From Bacteroidetes bacterium HGW-Bacteroidetes-10 (lineage in GTDB: Bacteria > Bacteroidota > Bacteroidia > Bacteroidales > UBA932): a stretch of 53,162 nt of DNA. Shown one piece after another: positions 17,332 to 27,548 of this stretch. The translations under genes and the position numbers were made by a program. Within the stretch, counting starts at the first letter, position 1. Each line of letters opens with the position of its first letter. Under the pieces are notes generated by a model. The model was not told the DNA's origin. It ran no database searches and saw only the letters and a list, made by a program, of their open reading frames with translations. Location of the stretch: contig PHDT01000024.1 in the NCBI GenBank assembly GCA_002842695.1, forward strand, positions 1 through 53,162, written 5' to 3'.

Positions 17332-18102
17332 CTACTCTCTGCTTTTTTTGAGATTTTTATGGTCATCAATTATTGTCTTAATCTCTGAATTCAAATCCTG
17401 AAGTTCGTCATCATTGTCAAACTGAACATTGTAACTTTTGTTGAACTCCTTGTAACTCTTAAGACCTCTGGAGATAAGAAGAACCGGGGAGATGAAATAG
17501 AGATTGATAAAATAGTTGAAAAGCAACACCAGTAATATTCCAGCTGCTACAGCGATGATTCCCGGCATTATGCTCCTGTAAAAACCATCCTGAAGCTGTG
17601 CAGTATTTTCTGCAAGAGCACCCTGAGCAAGAAGACCAAGTTTCTTTTTGTACATTCTCAGGTTATCATAGGCAGGTACAAGTTCGTTTTTATACCACAG
17701 CCTTCTCTCTGCCGGTGATTTCTGCATTATTGCAGATGCCTCTCCTATTCTTACCAGATATGCATTGTATGCAACAGTAAGAGAATCTGCAACAGCTACC
17801 TCAGCCTGAGAGGTGAACTTGCTTTTTATATTTCCAATGTATTTTTCGAATCTGTCGTCATAGAGAGCCTTCTCGGAATTCAGCGCAGAATCAAGTATCA
17901 CGCTGCTAAGAAGCATGAAGTTGTATTCATCGGTAAGTTCCAGAAGAAGACGGGATGTGTTTATGCTGTTAATATTGTCAGTCATAAGGTTTGTTACCGA
18001 ATGACGCATCCTGTTAAATTCAAAGATCGCGATAACGCTTGACAAAAAAAGAATAGCTCCGATAACTACAAAACCCAGAGAGATTTTCTTACGGATACCC
18101 AT
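17332..18102 (-). CDS. two-helix membrane protein with a periplasmic helical bundle and HAMP domain, no output domain
   Basis: Protein of 256 residues with the N-terminal half of a methyl-accepting or histidine-kinase sensor. Transmembrane helix 1 is at about 9-26, a helical periplasmic region of about 150 residues resembles four-helix-bundle MCP ligand domains, helix 2 is at about 179-199, and a HAMP-like region follows (P206 in FISPVLL; DDELQDLNSEI at about 231-241). It ends after the HAMP domain in a charged tail; no kinase, cyclase or chemotaxis output domain is present. It has its own -7 box and is directly followed by trkH with no intervening base. I infer a regulator or accessory subunit of TrkH, without direct evidence. 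Confidence 0.75.
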   Translation of the reverse strand: MGIRKKISLGFVVIGAILFLSSVIAIFEFNRMRHSVTNLMTDNINSINTSRLLLELTDEYNFMLLSSVILDSALNSEKALYDDRFEKYIGNIKSKFTSQAEVAVADSLTVAYNAYLVRIGEASAIMQKSPAERRLWYKNELVPAYDNLRMYKKKLGLLAQGALAENTAQLQDGFYRSIMPGIIAVAAGILLVLLFNYFINLYFISPVLLISRGLKSYKEFNKSYNVQFDNDDELQDLNSEIKTIIDDHKNLKKSRE

Positions 18103-18119
18103 AGCTTAAGTTTTATTCA

Positions 18120-18127
18120 CAAATATA
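18120..18127 (-). promoter_or_regulatory. Bacteroidota -7 box for the HAMP protein-trkH run
   Basis: TATATTTG on the minus strand, 17 bases before the ATG at 18102 and just behind the terminator hairpin of gap. Confidence 0.55.
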
Positions 18128-18136
18128 CAAAAATAT

Positions 18137-18166
18137 AAGGCTGTCTTACAAAAATAAGACAGCCTT
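18137..18166 (-). terminator. rho-independent terminator of gap
   Basis: A perfect 12-bp stem (AAGGCTGTCTTA and its complement) with a six-base loop, followed on the minus strand by an AT-rich tract with TTTTT. It isolates gap from the HAMP-trkH run. Confidence 0.85.
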
Positions 18167-18188
18167 TTAATAAATGGTTTCAGACGGA

Positions 18189-19253
<1,065 letters not shown>

Positions 19254-19320
19254 TAAATTTTGTATCTTTTACAAGCTATAAAAATGCAATTTTATTAAGC
19301 AAAAATCCTACCAAAATTAT

Positions 19321-19328
19321 TAACTTCG
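19321..19328 (+). promoter_or_regulatory. possible -7 box of the surE operon
   Basis: TAACTTCG differs from TAnnTTTG by one base and lies 33 bases before the surE ATG. It is the only candidate I see for this long operon. Confidence 0.35.
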
Positions 19329-19361
19329 CAAATTGTTATTAACATCAATGCATTGCAGATT

Positions 19362-20150
19362 ATGGAGAACAGAAGGAACGGAAGAAAAATACTGATAACC
19401 AACGACGACGGTGTAAAATCAAAAGGAATATCTGCACTGACAGAGATGATGAGACCATACGGAGATATAACAGTTGTAGCACCATTCGAAGCAATGTCCG
19501 GAATGTCAGCCGCTCTTACGATTGGAAAACCATTAAGACTTACCGAACTTAAAACAGAAGAGGGATTGAGAATTTTCGCCTGTTCAGGAACTCCTGCAGA
19601 TTGCGTAAAAATGGCTATGAATCAGCTTTTTGCCGACAGCCCCCCGGATTTGCTGGTATCAGGTATTAACCATGGCTCAAATGCATCTATTGCCTCCCTC
19701 TATTCGGGAACACTCGGAGCCGCAGCTGAAGGTACAGTATATGGAATTCCATCAATCGGTTTCTCATTAACCTCTCACGACAGAAATGCCGACTTTACCG
19801 CTGCCGTTCACTTTGGTAAGCTGATAATTGATAAGTTTCTGGAGAATCCGCCAAAGGCCGATACATATCTTAATGTAAATTTTCCCGCTTCTGACATGAC
19901 TGAAATTAAGGGAATCCGGTTTTGCCATCAGGGGCGCGGACAGTGGATCAAGGAGTTTGAAGAGCGTGTAGACCCTTATGGTTTTAACTACTACTGGATG
20001 ACAGGTGAGTTTTTTAACCTTGAGCCTGCAAATGATGACTCAGACCATAATCTTGTTGAGAAAAACTATATTAGTATTGTTCCGCACAAGATTGACACCA
20101 CAGATTACGACGAACTCAGCCGTCTCGGAAAAATGTGGAAATTCAGCTGA
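19362..20150 (+). CDS. surE: 5'/3'-nucleotidase SurE
   Basis: Metal-dependent phosphatase acting on nucleoside 5'- and 3'-monophosphates, linked to stationary-phase survival. From the ATG at 19362 it has 262 residues. The metal-binding aspartates are D15/D16 in ITNDDGV, with further active-site motifs AMSGMSAALT and SGINHGSN, and SLYSGTLGAAAEG characteristic of the family. A TTG three codons upstream is less likely as start. It opens a seven-gene operon with gaps of 28 bases or less and heads lpxB-ogt, as surE-lpxB order is known in other Bacteroidota. Confidence 0.95.
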   Translation: MENRRNGRKILITNDDGVKSKGISALTEMMRPYGDITVVAPFEAMSGMSAALTIGKPLRLTELKTEEGLRIFACSGTPADCVKMAMNQLFADSPPDLLVSGINHGSNASIASLYSGTLGAAAEGTVYGIPSIGFSLTSHDRNADFTAAVHFGKLIIDKFLENPPKADTYLNVNFPASDMTEIKGIRFCHQGRGQWIKEFEERVDPYGFNYYWMTGEFFNLEPANDDSDHNLVEKNYISIVPHKIDTTDYDELSRLGKMWKFS

Positions 20151-20178
20151 TTGAACTGAAACGATAAAATTTATCCTT

Positions 20179-21810
20179 ATGCGTTATTACATCATAGCCG
20201 GAGAGGCTTCAGGAGACCTTCACGGTTCCAACCTGATGAAAAGTCTCAGAAGTGCCGACAGCGAGGCAGAGTTCCGCTTCTGGGGAGGAGACCTCATGAA
20301 GGAGAGCGGCGGAGAGATGGTCAGACACTACAAGGAGACAGCAGTAATGGGGCTCATGGAGGTAATTGCCAAACTCTCCTCAATTACTGAAAACCTGAGA
20401 CTATGCAAGGAAGATATTGTTTCATGGAAACCAGATATTATAATTCTTATAGATTACCCCGGTTTCAATCTCAGAATTGCAAAATTTGCAAAAGAGAGAG
20501 GATTCAGGGTATACTATTATATTGCGCCTAAAGTTTGGGCACGGGGCGAAGGGAGAATTGAGAAAATCAGAAAATATACAGACAGACTTTATATTATATT
20601 CCCCTTTGAAGAGAATTATTTTAAAAGTCGTTCTGTTAATGCTCTATATTTTGGTAACCCGCTTTTAGACAGTATTGCCGGCCACCCGGCCATGAACGAA
20701 ACAAAAGAGGATTTTCTGCAGAGAAACTCTCTGGATGACAGACCTTGCATTGCACTTCTTGCAGGAAGCAGAAAACATGAAATTAAGTACCTTATTCCCA
20801 GATTCAGATTACTTGAAAACGATTTTCAGGAGTACAACCTTTTACTGGCTGCTGCCCCTTCCGTTGAAAAGGAATTTTACGACAAATTACTGGAGGGCAG
20901 TCGCATCAGATTGCTCACAGGAGAGACATACAGCATACTCAGACATTCATCTGCAGCAGCTATATCATCCGGCACAGCCAGCCTGGAAGCAGCCATAATA
21001 GGGACTCCGCAGGTTGTTTGCTACGGAATGAACCCTATCACAGCGGCTCTTGCCAGAATTGTAATTAAGGTTAAATATGTAAGTCTTGTTAATCTCATTC
21101 TGGATATGCCTCTAGTAAGAGAGCTGCTCCAGGGTGACTGCACTCCCGAAAATATATCGTCTGAGCTTCGAAGCATAATCAAAGGAAGGGAGAGGACAAG
21201 AATAACAAGCGGCTACAGGAGGCTTCGCAAGATTCTTGGCGGAGAGGGGGCTTCAGAGAAAGTTGCTAAATCTATGGTAAAGGAGTTTAATGTTATAAAC
21301 CACTCAAATATTTACTCCGTAGTACACGAAACTCCAATTGGAACACTCAAAATTATTTGTGACGACAATAACCTCATTCAGATAAATTACATGGAAGATT
21401 ATGCTGAGTCTGGCAGGGAAAAGGGTTCACACCACCCGATTCTTAAAGAGACCGTAAAGCAACTGGATGAATATTTTTCAGAAAAAAGAAAAACTTTTGA
21501 GCTTCCTGTAAAACTGGGAGGAACAGATTTTCAGAATAAAGTCTGGGAGGAATTAATCAAGATTCCTTACGGTCAGGTTAAAACATACGGAGAGATTGCA
21601 GGAATAGTTGAAACAAAAGATGCAAGCCGGGCAGTTGGGATGGCTTGCAAAATGAATCCTCTGCTCATTGTTGTTCCATGCCACAGAGTTATGGGAGCCA
21701 ATAATAAACTTACCGGATTTGCAATAGGCATTGACAAAAAGAGCTATCTCCTTGACTTGGAGAAGACATATCAGAACACAGAGAATAACTTGTTTAAACA
21801 AAATTTATAA
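20179..21810 (+). CDS. lpxB: fusion: lipid-A-disaccharide synthase + methylated-DNA-protein cysteine methyltransferase
   Basis: One reading frame of 543 residues joins two enzymes. Residues 1 to about 370 are LpxB (GT19), which condenses UDP-diacylglucosamine with lipid X on the inner face of the inner membrane: AGEASGDLHGSNLM, YYYIAPKVWA, YFGNPLLD and SSGTASLEAA are visible and the length is that of a whole LpxB. Residues about 378-535 are a complete Ogt/MGMT, which removes O6-alkyl groups from guanine: IGTLKII at the N-terminal subdomain, IPYGQVKTYGEIA, the arginine helix SRAVGMA, and acceptor C501 in VVPCHRVMG. The linker is about eight residues. No stop codon or internal in-frame start with spacing typical of a separate gene is seen. 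The domains have no known functional link. Confidence 0.93.
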   Translation: MRYYIIAGEASGDLHGSNLMKSLRSADSEAEFRFWGGDLMKESGGEMVRHYKETAVMGLMEVIAKLSSITENLRLCKEDIVSWKPDIIILIDYPGFNLRIAKFAKERGFRVYYYIAPKVWARGEGRIEKIRKYTDRLYIIFPFEENYFKSRSVNALYFGNPLLDSIAGHPAMNETKEDFLQRNSLDDRPCIALLAGSRKHEIKYLIPRFRLLENDFQEYNLLLAAAPSVEKEFYDKLLEGSRIRLLTGETYSILRHSSAAAISSGTASLEAAIIGTPQVVCYGMNPITAALARIVIKVKYVSLVNLILDMPLVRELLQGDCTPENISSELRSIIKGRERTRITSGYRRLRKILGGEGASEKVAKSMVKEFNVINHSNIYSVVHETPIGTLKIICDDNNLIQINYMEDYAESGREKGSHHPILKETVKQLDEYFSEKRKTFELPVKLGGTDFQNKVWEELIKIPYGQVKTYGEIAGIVETKDASRAVGMACKMNPLLIVVPCHRVMGANNKLTGFAIGIDKKSYLLDLEKTYQNTENNLFKQNL

Positions 21811-21818
21811 ACCTTAAA

Positions 21819-22682
21819 ATGAGGATAACAGCATATAAGTACCAGGCTACAGGTAATGACTTCATCATACTTGACAACCGCGATGGGTCAGTTACACTCA
21901 CAGAAGACCAGATAAAGTACCTGTGTCACAGAAGATTTGGCATTGGAGCAGATGGGCTGATGTTGCTTAACAAAAGCAAAAAGCACAGCTTCTCAATGAT
22001 TTATTATAATGCCGACGGAAAAGAGGGAAGCATGTGCGGGAACGGAGGCAGATCTCTTGTAACATTTGCAGCACACAAGGGAATAAAAAAGTTCGATTTT
22101 GAAGCAATGGACGGTCTCCACTATGCAGAACTGGTAAGTTACACATCATCTGCATGCGTAGTTAAACTGGGCATGACTGATGTAAATGAAGTAAAGGAGT
22201 ACTCGCCAAAAAGCTACCAGTTAAATACCGGATCTCCACATCTTGTAATTTTTGTAGAGAATGTAAAGGATTATGATGTACTTGAGCAGGGAAAGCTCTG
22301 GCGTTACCACCCTCATTTTCCTGAAGGAACAAATGTAAATTTTGTTCAGGGCAGCTGGGGCAGGTTTAATATTCCAAAATTTGAAGAGGGACAGGATCAA
22401 AAGATTACAGTAAGAACTTATGAAAGAGGGGTTGAAGATGAAACATACTCGTGCGGCACCGGAGTAACGGCCTCTGCTATTGCTCTTCACAAATTGCTTA
22501 CAAGAAATAAATTTTCTTACAGCAAGGTTGATATAAAGATACCTCAGACAGTAAGAAATATAATCGAAACCAAAGGCGGGGAGCTTGAGGTTGAGTTTAC
22601 ATACACCGGTGAAGACAATTACCGAGATATTAAACTCACTGGGCCGGCTACATATGTATTCAGCTGTGTAATAGATTGCTAA
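21819..22682 (+). CDS. dapF: diaminopimelate epimerase
   Basis: PLP-independent racemase converting LL- to meso-diaminopimelate for lysine and peptidoglycan. The product has 287 residues. The two catalytic cysteines are C73 in SMCGNGGRS and C212 in YSCGTGVTAS; KYQATGNDFIILDN at the N-terminus is the family signature. It starts eight bases after the lpxB-ogt fusion and 12 bases before coaD. The last residues (VFSCVIDC) differ from the usual GPA-xxVF end only by a short tail. The assignment is certain. Confidence 0.97.
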   Translation: MRITAYKYQATGNDFIILDNRDGSVTLTEDQIKYLCHRRFGIGADGLMLLNKSKKHSFSMIYYNADGKEGSMCGNGGRSLVTFAAHKGIKKFDFEAMDGLHYAELVSYTSSACVVKLGMTDVNEVKEYSPKSYQLNTGSPHLVIFVENVKDYDVLEQGKLWRYHPHFPEGTNVNFVQGSWGRFNIPKFEEGQDQKITVRTYERGVEDETYSCGTGVTASAIALHKLLTRNKFSYSKVDIKIPQTVRNIIETKGGELEVEFTYTGEDNYRDIKLTGPATYVFSCVIDC

Positions 22683-22694
22683 TATGCAAACATT

Positions 22695-23174
22695 ATGAAA
22701 AAAGCAGTTTTTCCGGGATCTTTCGATCCCTTTACAAGGGGTCACCTGGATGTTCTTCAGTCTTCACTGAGGGTATTCGACAAAGTGGTGGTTGCTGTTG
22801 GATACAATGTCAGTAAATCTGGGCTCTTTAGCATAGAAGAGAGGCTCTCAATAATAGGAGATTCAATTGCCGGACTTAAGAATGTCGAGATTGAATCCTA
22901 CACAGGTTTAACAATAGATTTCTGCAACAAAACAGGGGCAGAATTTATTGTCAGGGGTATTCGCTCTACTACCGATTTTGATTTTGAGCAGGTAATTTCC
23001 CAGGCTAACGCTAAAATGTCGCCAAACATACAGACAGTATTTATACCATCAAGTGCAGAGTGTTCCTTCATAACATCAACTGTTGTGAGGGATGTATTGT
23101 TGAACGGAGGGGATGCACAGTTATTTCTTGCAAAAGGAGTGGATGTTGCCTCCCGGTTAAAAAGAAGAGGTTAA
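22695..23174 (+). CDS. coaD: phosphopantetheine adenylyltransferase
   Basis: Penultimate step of coenzyme A synthesis: 4'-phosphopantetheine plus ATP gives dephospho-CoA. The product has 159 residues, typical. The nucleotidyltransferase motif is FPGSFDPFTRGHLDV with TRGH at 14-17, and the ISSTxVR-like loop reads FITSTVVRDVL. VRGIRSTTDFDFE matches the family. It is the fourth gene of the surE operon and is followed after two bases by the thioredoxin gene. Confidence 0.97.
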   Translation: MKKAVFPGSFDPFTRGHLDVLQSSLRVFDKVVVAVGYNVSKSGLFSIEERLSIIGDSIAGLKNVEIESYTGLTIDFCNKTGAEFIVRGIRSTTDFDFEQVISQANAKMSPNIQTVFIPSSAECSFITSTVVRDVLLNGGDAQLFLAKGVDVASRLKRRG

Positions 23175-23176
23175 AC

Positions 23177-24715
23177 ATGTTCAGACGATTTGTGGCAATT
23201 GCATTGCTGCTGTTCACAACAGCAGTTATGAATGCACAGCACCCCGGAACAATTGAGGGTGTTGCCGACTCATCTGTCACTAAGCTAAATAATTATATAT
23301 CGGCATATCTCTCATCTGTTCCGCCAGACCCAGACTCATTAATTGCCGCTTCTGACAGAATTATCTCTTTTGCAGAAAAAAAGCATGTCGCCTCATACAT
23401 TGCATCGCGAATTTTCGGAATCTTCAGAGATCCTGAAATAATGGGACTTGAGAGTGTAGCCGTTCATATTGCCGGAAAATATTTTCTTACCGGAGTACTC
23501 CCTGTTCCTGAAGGAATGAGTCAAATGGAGATTCTCCTGTTCTATGAATTCAATCGTCACTCTCTGTTAGGCATGCAGGCACCGGAACTAAAACTTGCAA
23601 ACTTAAACGGAGACTCTCTCTCACTGAAAAATCAATTTTCAAAGTATAACATTCTTTTGTTCTTTGATGAAAATTGCTCTGTCTGTATGCGAGAAATTCC
23701 CGTTATCAGACATATTGCCGATTCTCTCTCCGGAGAGGGAGTTAAAGTAATTGCCGTATATACACAATCATCCGCTGCAAGGCTAAGGGATTACACCAGT
23801 AAAGAATTTTCATCCGGCAATTCCGCAGCCGGCTGGACATTCCTGATGGATGCCGAGCTTAAGAGTGATTATCAGAGATTATATAATGTTATAAGCACTC
23901 CTCAAATCTATCTTATTGACGAAGAGGGGGTAATACAGGGAAGAAACCTTGACGGGAAATCTCTTGAAGTGCTTTTGAAATCACTTATGGAAAGTGAGAA
24001 AAATATGTTCAGAAGAGTTGAGAATTTTTCTGATAATTTTATTGCTTCAACAAACTTTTCAGATACACTCACAGTAAAACAGACATTCAGATTTCTCTTT
24101 GAAAGATTGAATCCTGAATCAAATAAAGTGATGTACAGAAGAACATTCTCATATCTATATGAGTCTTTGCTTTTCTCAGGAGAAAATGATAAAATCCTGG
24201 CATCTGCAATACTTGCAGAGGAGTTTATTATCCCCTACCCCATACTGTGGAGTGAGAAAAGTTATTCCCATGAATGGATTCCTTCAATGGTAAAGAGAAC
24301 AAGAGCAAATGTTCCGGGAAAAATCGCAGCAAATCTTTCACTGTTTGACACAAAGGGTCGTCAGGTTATGTTAAGTGATTCCAAATCAAAATATACTCTT
24401 TTATACTTCTTTGACCCCGATTGCTCAATTTGCAAACCTTTTTCGGAAGAGTTAAAATCAATTTACCGGAAACTCCGCAAAAAAGGAGTTGAAATTATAG
24501 GTATAAACATAACTGGCGGGCCCAAAGGCTCGAAATCATACAAAAAAAAGAACAGGATTCCATGGAAAATTTTCTCTCCCGGAGTAAACGGACCGGGTGA
24601 AATTTTTGCTGCTTATGAAGCCGAGAAGGTCCCTGTGACCTATCTTCTGGACAGCGAAAGAAAAATTATTGCCAGAAGAATCAATACAATAACCCTCGAA
24701 ACACTAATACCATGA
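23177..24715 (+). CDS. secreted protein with two thioredoxin-like domains (DUF5106-type)
   Basis: The product has 512 residues from the ATG at 23177, two bases after coaD; the upstream in-frame ATG at 23060 lies inside coaD and is rejected. The signal peptide is MFRRFVAIALLLF, then a cut near MNAQ. A helical region (about 25-140) resembles DUF5106, followed by a redoxin fold with C167-S-V-C170, then a variable stretch, then a second redoxin fold with C416-S-I-C419 and FFDPDCSIC. Both active sites are CSxC rather than CPxC. It probably acts in the periplasm or is surface exposed as a disulfide reductase. The last four bases overlap the next gene (ATGA), indicating translational coupling to the FAD/Fe-S oxidoreductase. 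Its substrate is unknown. Confidence 0.83.
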   Translation: MFRRFVAIALLLFTTAVMNAQHPGTIEGVADSSVTKLNNYISAYLSSVPPDPDSLIAASDRIISFAEKKHVASYIASRIFGIFRDPEIMGLESVAVHIAGKYFLTGVLPVPEGMSQMEILLFYEFNRHSLLGMQAPELKLANLNGDSLSLKNQFSKYNILLFFDENCSVCMREIPVIRHIADSLSGEGVKVIAVYTQSSAARLRDYTSKEFSSGNSAAGWTFLMDAELKSDYQRLYNVISTPQIYLIDEEGVIQGRNLDGKSLEVLLKSLMESEKNMFRRVENFSDNFIASTNFSDTLTVKQTFRFLFERLNPESNKVMYRRTFSYLYESLLFSGENDKILASAILAEEFIIPYPILWSEKSYSHEWIPSMVKRTRANVPGKIAANLSLFDTKGRQVMLSDSKSKYTLLYFFDPDCSICKPFSEELKSIYRKLRKKGVEIIGINITGGPKGSKSYKKKNRIPWKIFSPGVNGPGEIFAAYEAEKVPVTYLLDSERKIIARRINTITLETLIP

Positions 24716-27546
24716 TCACCGGAAAGTACCTGGCGTTCTATAATGAACTCTCCAAAGCGATCCCAAAAACGAGACTGCTCCACGACTCACTCAGCACTCT
24801 GGCATTCGGAACCGATGCCTCATTCTACAGACTGATACCAAAGCTTGTTGTAAAAGTTCATAATGAAGATGAACTAAAGCATGTTGTCGAGACGGCAGAT
24901 ATAATGCAAATTCCTCTTACTTTCCGGGCTGCAGGCACATCTCTTTCCGGTCAGGCAATAACTGACTCTGTGCTCGTAATAGCGACTCACGGATGGCAAC
25001 AGCATAAAATTCTGGACGAAGGAAAGAAAATCCGCCTTCAGACAGGAATAAGGGGCCAGCAGGCAAATAACTGGCTGGTAAAATATGGCAGAAAAATTGG
25101 TCCCGATCCTGCCTCTATTGATGCCGCTATGATAGGAGGTATTGCTGCGAACAATGCGTCAGGCATGTGCTGCGGAACAGCTGAAAACTCTTATAAGACT
25201 CTTGCAGATATGAGGGTTGTGCTGGCAGACGGAACCCTTCTGGATACTGCCGACACGGAAAGCTGCAAATCTTTCAGGGAGAAGAGAAGCGATCTTGTTA
25301 AAGGGCTGGAGAGACTGGCTGAACAAGCTCAGTCAAATGAAGATCTCAGTTCCAGAATCAGAAAAAAATTCAAGATAAAAAACACAACAGGATACAGTCT
25401 CAATGCATTAACTGACTATACAGACGGCATTGATATTCTGAAACATCTGATGATTGGTTCGGAGGGTACACTGGGCTTTATATCTGACATCACATACAAC
25501 ACGGTAATTGAGCATAAATTCAAGTCTCTTGCTCTGATAATCTATCCAGATATTGAACATGCATGTAAAGCCGTTCAGATTATAAAGAAACAACCTGTCA
25601 CGGCTGCCGAAATTATGGACAGGGCTGCTGTACGTTCCGTTGAGTCATCAAAAGGGGTACCCGAATTCATAAAGAGTCTCTCAGATAAAGCTGCGGCGCT
25701 TCTTGTGGAGACAAGGGCTTCATCTGAAAAAGAGCTTCAGGAGAATGTTGAAAAAATAAGCGAAAGCATAAAGGAGATCCGGCGTGAACTGCCACTTGCA
25801 TTTACTACAGATCCAAAAGAGCAGGCATCTCTGTGGAAAATCAGAAAAGAGACATTACCAACAGTCGCCGGAATGAGAGAAGCTGAGACAACTCCAATAA
25901 TTGAAGATATATGTTTTCCAATGGAGAGGCTTGCCGAGGGCACACTTGAACTTCAGCAGTTATTTGTTAAATATGGATACACAGAGGCTGTAATTTTCGG
26001 GCATGCCCTTGAAGGCAATCTTCACTTTATGTTTAATCCGGATTTTTCAAAACAGGAGCATATAGACAGATACAGCAACTTCATGGATGATGTTGCAAAA
26101 ATGGTAGTAGAGGGTTATGACGGTTCGCTCAAGGCTGAGCATGGTACTGGAAGAAACATGGCTCCCTATGTTGAGATGGAATGGGGTGCAGCCGCATTTG
26201 CACTTATGAAGGATATTAAGAAACTTTTTGACCCAAAATCTATTCTGAATCCCGGAGTAATTCTAAACGAGGATAACAAGATACATCTCAAAAATTTCAA
26301 ACCCCTGCCCACTTCCAAAGAGATTGTGGACAAATGCATGGAATGCGGATTTTGTGAAGGGGCCTGTGTTTCTGAAGGGTTCACACTCTCACCGAGACAG
26401 AGAATTGCCGTTTACCGCGAAATATCAAGACTTAAGAGAACAGGTGAGACTCCTCATATTGCGGCAGAGATGACCCGATTGTACGAATTCAGCGGACTGG
26501 ATACTTGCGCAACTGATGGTCTCTGTTATTTAAAATGTCCTGTAAAAATAGATACCGGCAAGCTGGTTAAAGAGCTAAGGCACGAAGGACACTCCCAAAG
26601 AGCAGAGAAAATAGCCAGTTCCATTGCAGCTAATATGGGCACTGTGACAGCCGGGATGAGAATCGGCCTTAATACTGTTTATTACCTGAGGCTCATTACC
26701 GGAAAAAAACTGTTCGGAAGCGTTGCAACCGGGATGAACAAAGTAACAGGAGGGCTGATACCTCTCTGGAATGAACACTTCCCGAAGGGAGCTGCAAAGA
26801 TTAAGTCAGAACAAACAACCACTAATACGACTCAATCCGGAGATACAGCAAAAGTTGTCTATTTTCCCTCATGCATCACACGAAGCATGGGCGTTTCAAA
26901 GGATTATTCAGATGCTTCTGAACTTACTGCCCTTACAGAGAAACTTATCAGGCGCGCAGGAATTGAAGTTATCTATCCTGAGGGTCTGAACGGACTTTGC
27001 TGCGGAATGGCTTTTTCATCCAAAGGATTTACCGAGGCTGGAAAAATTGCATCCGACAAACTTGAACTTGCCCTTTACAAGGCATCCGAAGGTGGCAAAT
27101 ATCCTGTTCTTTGCGATATGAGTCCCTGCCTCTACACAATGAAAACAAACTTTGGAGAGAGGATGAAGCTTTATGAACCAGCAGAATTTGCGACGGAGTT
27201 TCTTCTTGATAAACTTAATCCAAGAAAACTGGAGAGGAAAATATCTCTCTTCTCCGTTTGCAGTGCCAAGAAAATGGAGGTTGAGAGTCACCTTAAGGAG
27301 ATTGCAGAGAGGTGCGCAAAAGAGGTTGTGGTTATGGATAGTAATTGTTGCGGATTTGCAGGCGACAGAGGTTTTTTACTGCCTGAATTGAACAAACATG
27401 GCCTCAGAAACCTTAAAGTACAAAGTGAAGGTTGTTCCGAAGGATATGCAACATCGAGGACATGTGAAATTGGACTCTCCAATCATAGCGGAATAACATT
27501 CAAATCAATATTTTACTTACTTGAAGAGGCATCTAGACCATTATAA
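24712..27546 (+). CDS. FAD-linked oxidoreductase with Fe-S and CCG domains (GlcD-GlcF fusion, D-lactate dehydrogenase-like)
   Basis: Single protein of 944 residues. The N-terminal FAD_binding_4 domain (about 30-230) has RAAGTSLSGQ and GGIAANNASGM; the FAD-oxidase C domain (about 260-530) has GHALEGNLHF and HGTGRNMAP. Then come two iron-sulfur motifs, CMECGFCEGAC and CATDGLCYLKCPV, and two C-terminal cysteine-rich CCG-type regions (GLNGLCCGMAF; SNCCGFAGDRG). Such fusions oxidise D-lactate or other 2-hydroxy acids and pass electrons to quinone or another carrier. It overlaps the thioredoxin gene by four bases and is followed after two bases by the UbiD-type gene of menaquinone synthesis. The substrate is not certain; D-lactate is the most common in the family. 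Confidence 0.88.
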   Translation: MITGKYLAFYNELSKAIPKTRLLHDSLSTLAFGTDASFYRLIPKLVVKVHNEDELKHVVETADIMQIPLTFRAAGTSLSGQAITDSVLVIATHGWQQHKILDEGKKIRLQTGIRGQQANNWLVKYGRKIGPDPASIDAAMIGGIAANNASGMCCGTAENSYKTLADMRVVLADGTLLDTADTESCKSFREKRSDLVKGLERLAEQAQSNEDLSSRIRKKFKIKNTTGYSLNALTDYTDGIDILKHLMIGSEGTLGFISDITYNTVIEHKFKSLALIIYPDIEHACKAVQIIKKQPVTAAEIMDRAAVRSVESSKGVPEFIKSLSDKAAALLVETRASSEKELQENVEKISESIKEIRRELPLAFTTDPKEQASLWKIRKETLPTVAGMREAETTPIIEDICFPMERLAEGTLELQQLFVKYGYTEAVIFGHALEGNLHFMFNPDFSKQEHIDRYSNFMDDVAKMVVEGYDGSLKAEHGTGRNMAPYVEMEWGAAAFALMKDIKKLFDPKSILNPGVILNEDNKIHLKNFKPLPTSKEIVDKCMECGFCEGACVSEGFTLSPRQRIAVYREISRLKRTGETPHIAAEMTRLYEFSGLDTCATDGLCYLKCPVKIDTGKLVKELRHEGHSQRAEKIASSIAANMGTVTAGMRIGLNTVYYLRLITGKKLFGSVATGMNKVTGGLIPLWNEHFPKGAAKIKSEQTTTNTTQSGDTAKVVYFPSCITRSMGVSKDYSDASELTALTEKLIRRAGIEVIYPEGLNGLCCGMAFSSKGFTEAGKIASDKLELALYKASEGGKYPVLCDMSPCLYTMKTNFGERMKLYEPAEFATEFLLDKLNPRKLERKISLFSVCSAKKMEVESHLKEIAERCAKEVVVMDSNCCGFAGDRGFLLPELNKHGLRNLKVQSEGCSEGYATSRTCEIGLSNHSGITFKSIFYLLEEASRPL

Positions 27547-27548
27547 AA

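Noticed and set aside
15886-18102. HAMP protein as a broken histidine kinase
   Set aside because: It ends cleanly after HAMP with a stop directly at the trkH start, and no kinase remnants follow in any frame because trkH occupies the next bases.
21270-21320. Separate start for ogt
   Set aside because: An AAGGAG is followed by an ATG that is out of frame and stops after two codons (ATG TTA TAA), so a separate ogt gene cannot start there.
23060-23176. Cysteine-rich N-terminus of the thioredoxin protein
   Set aside because: The stretch is the wrong frame of coaD; the signal peptide begins at 23177.
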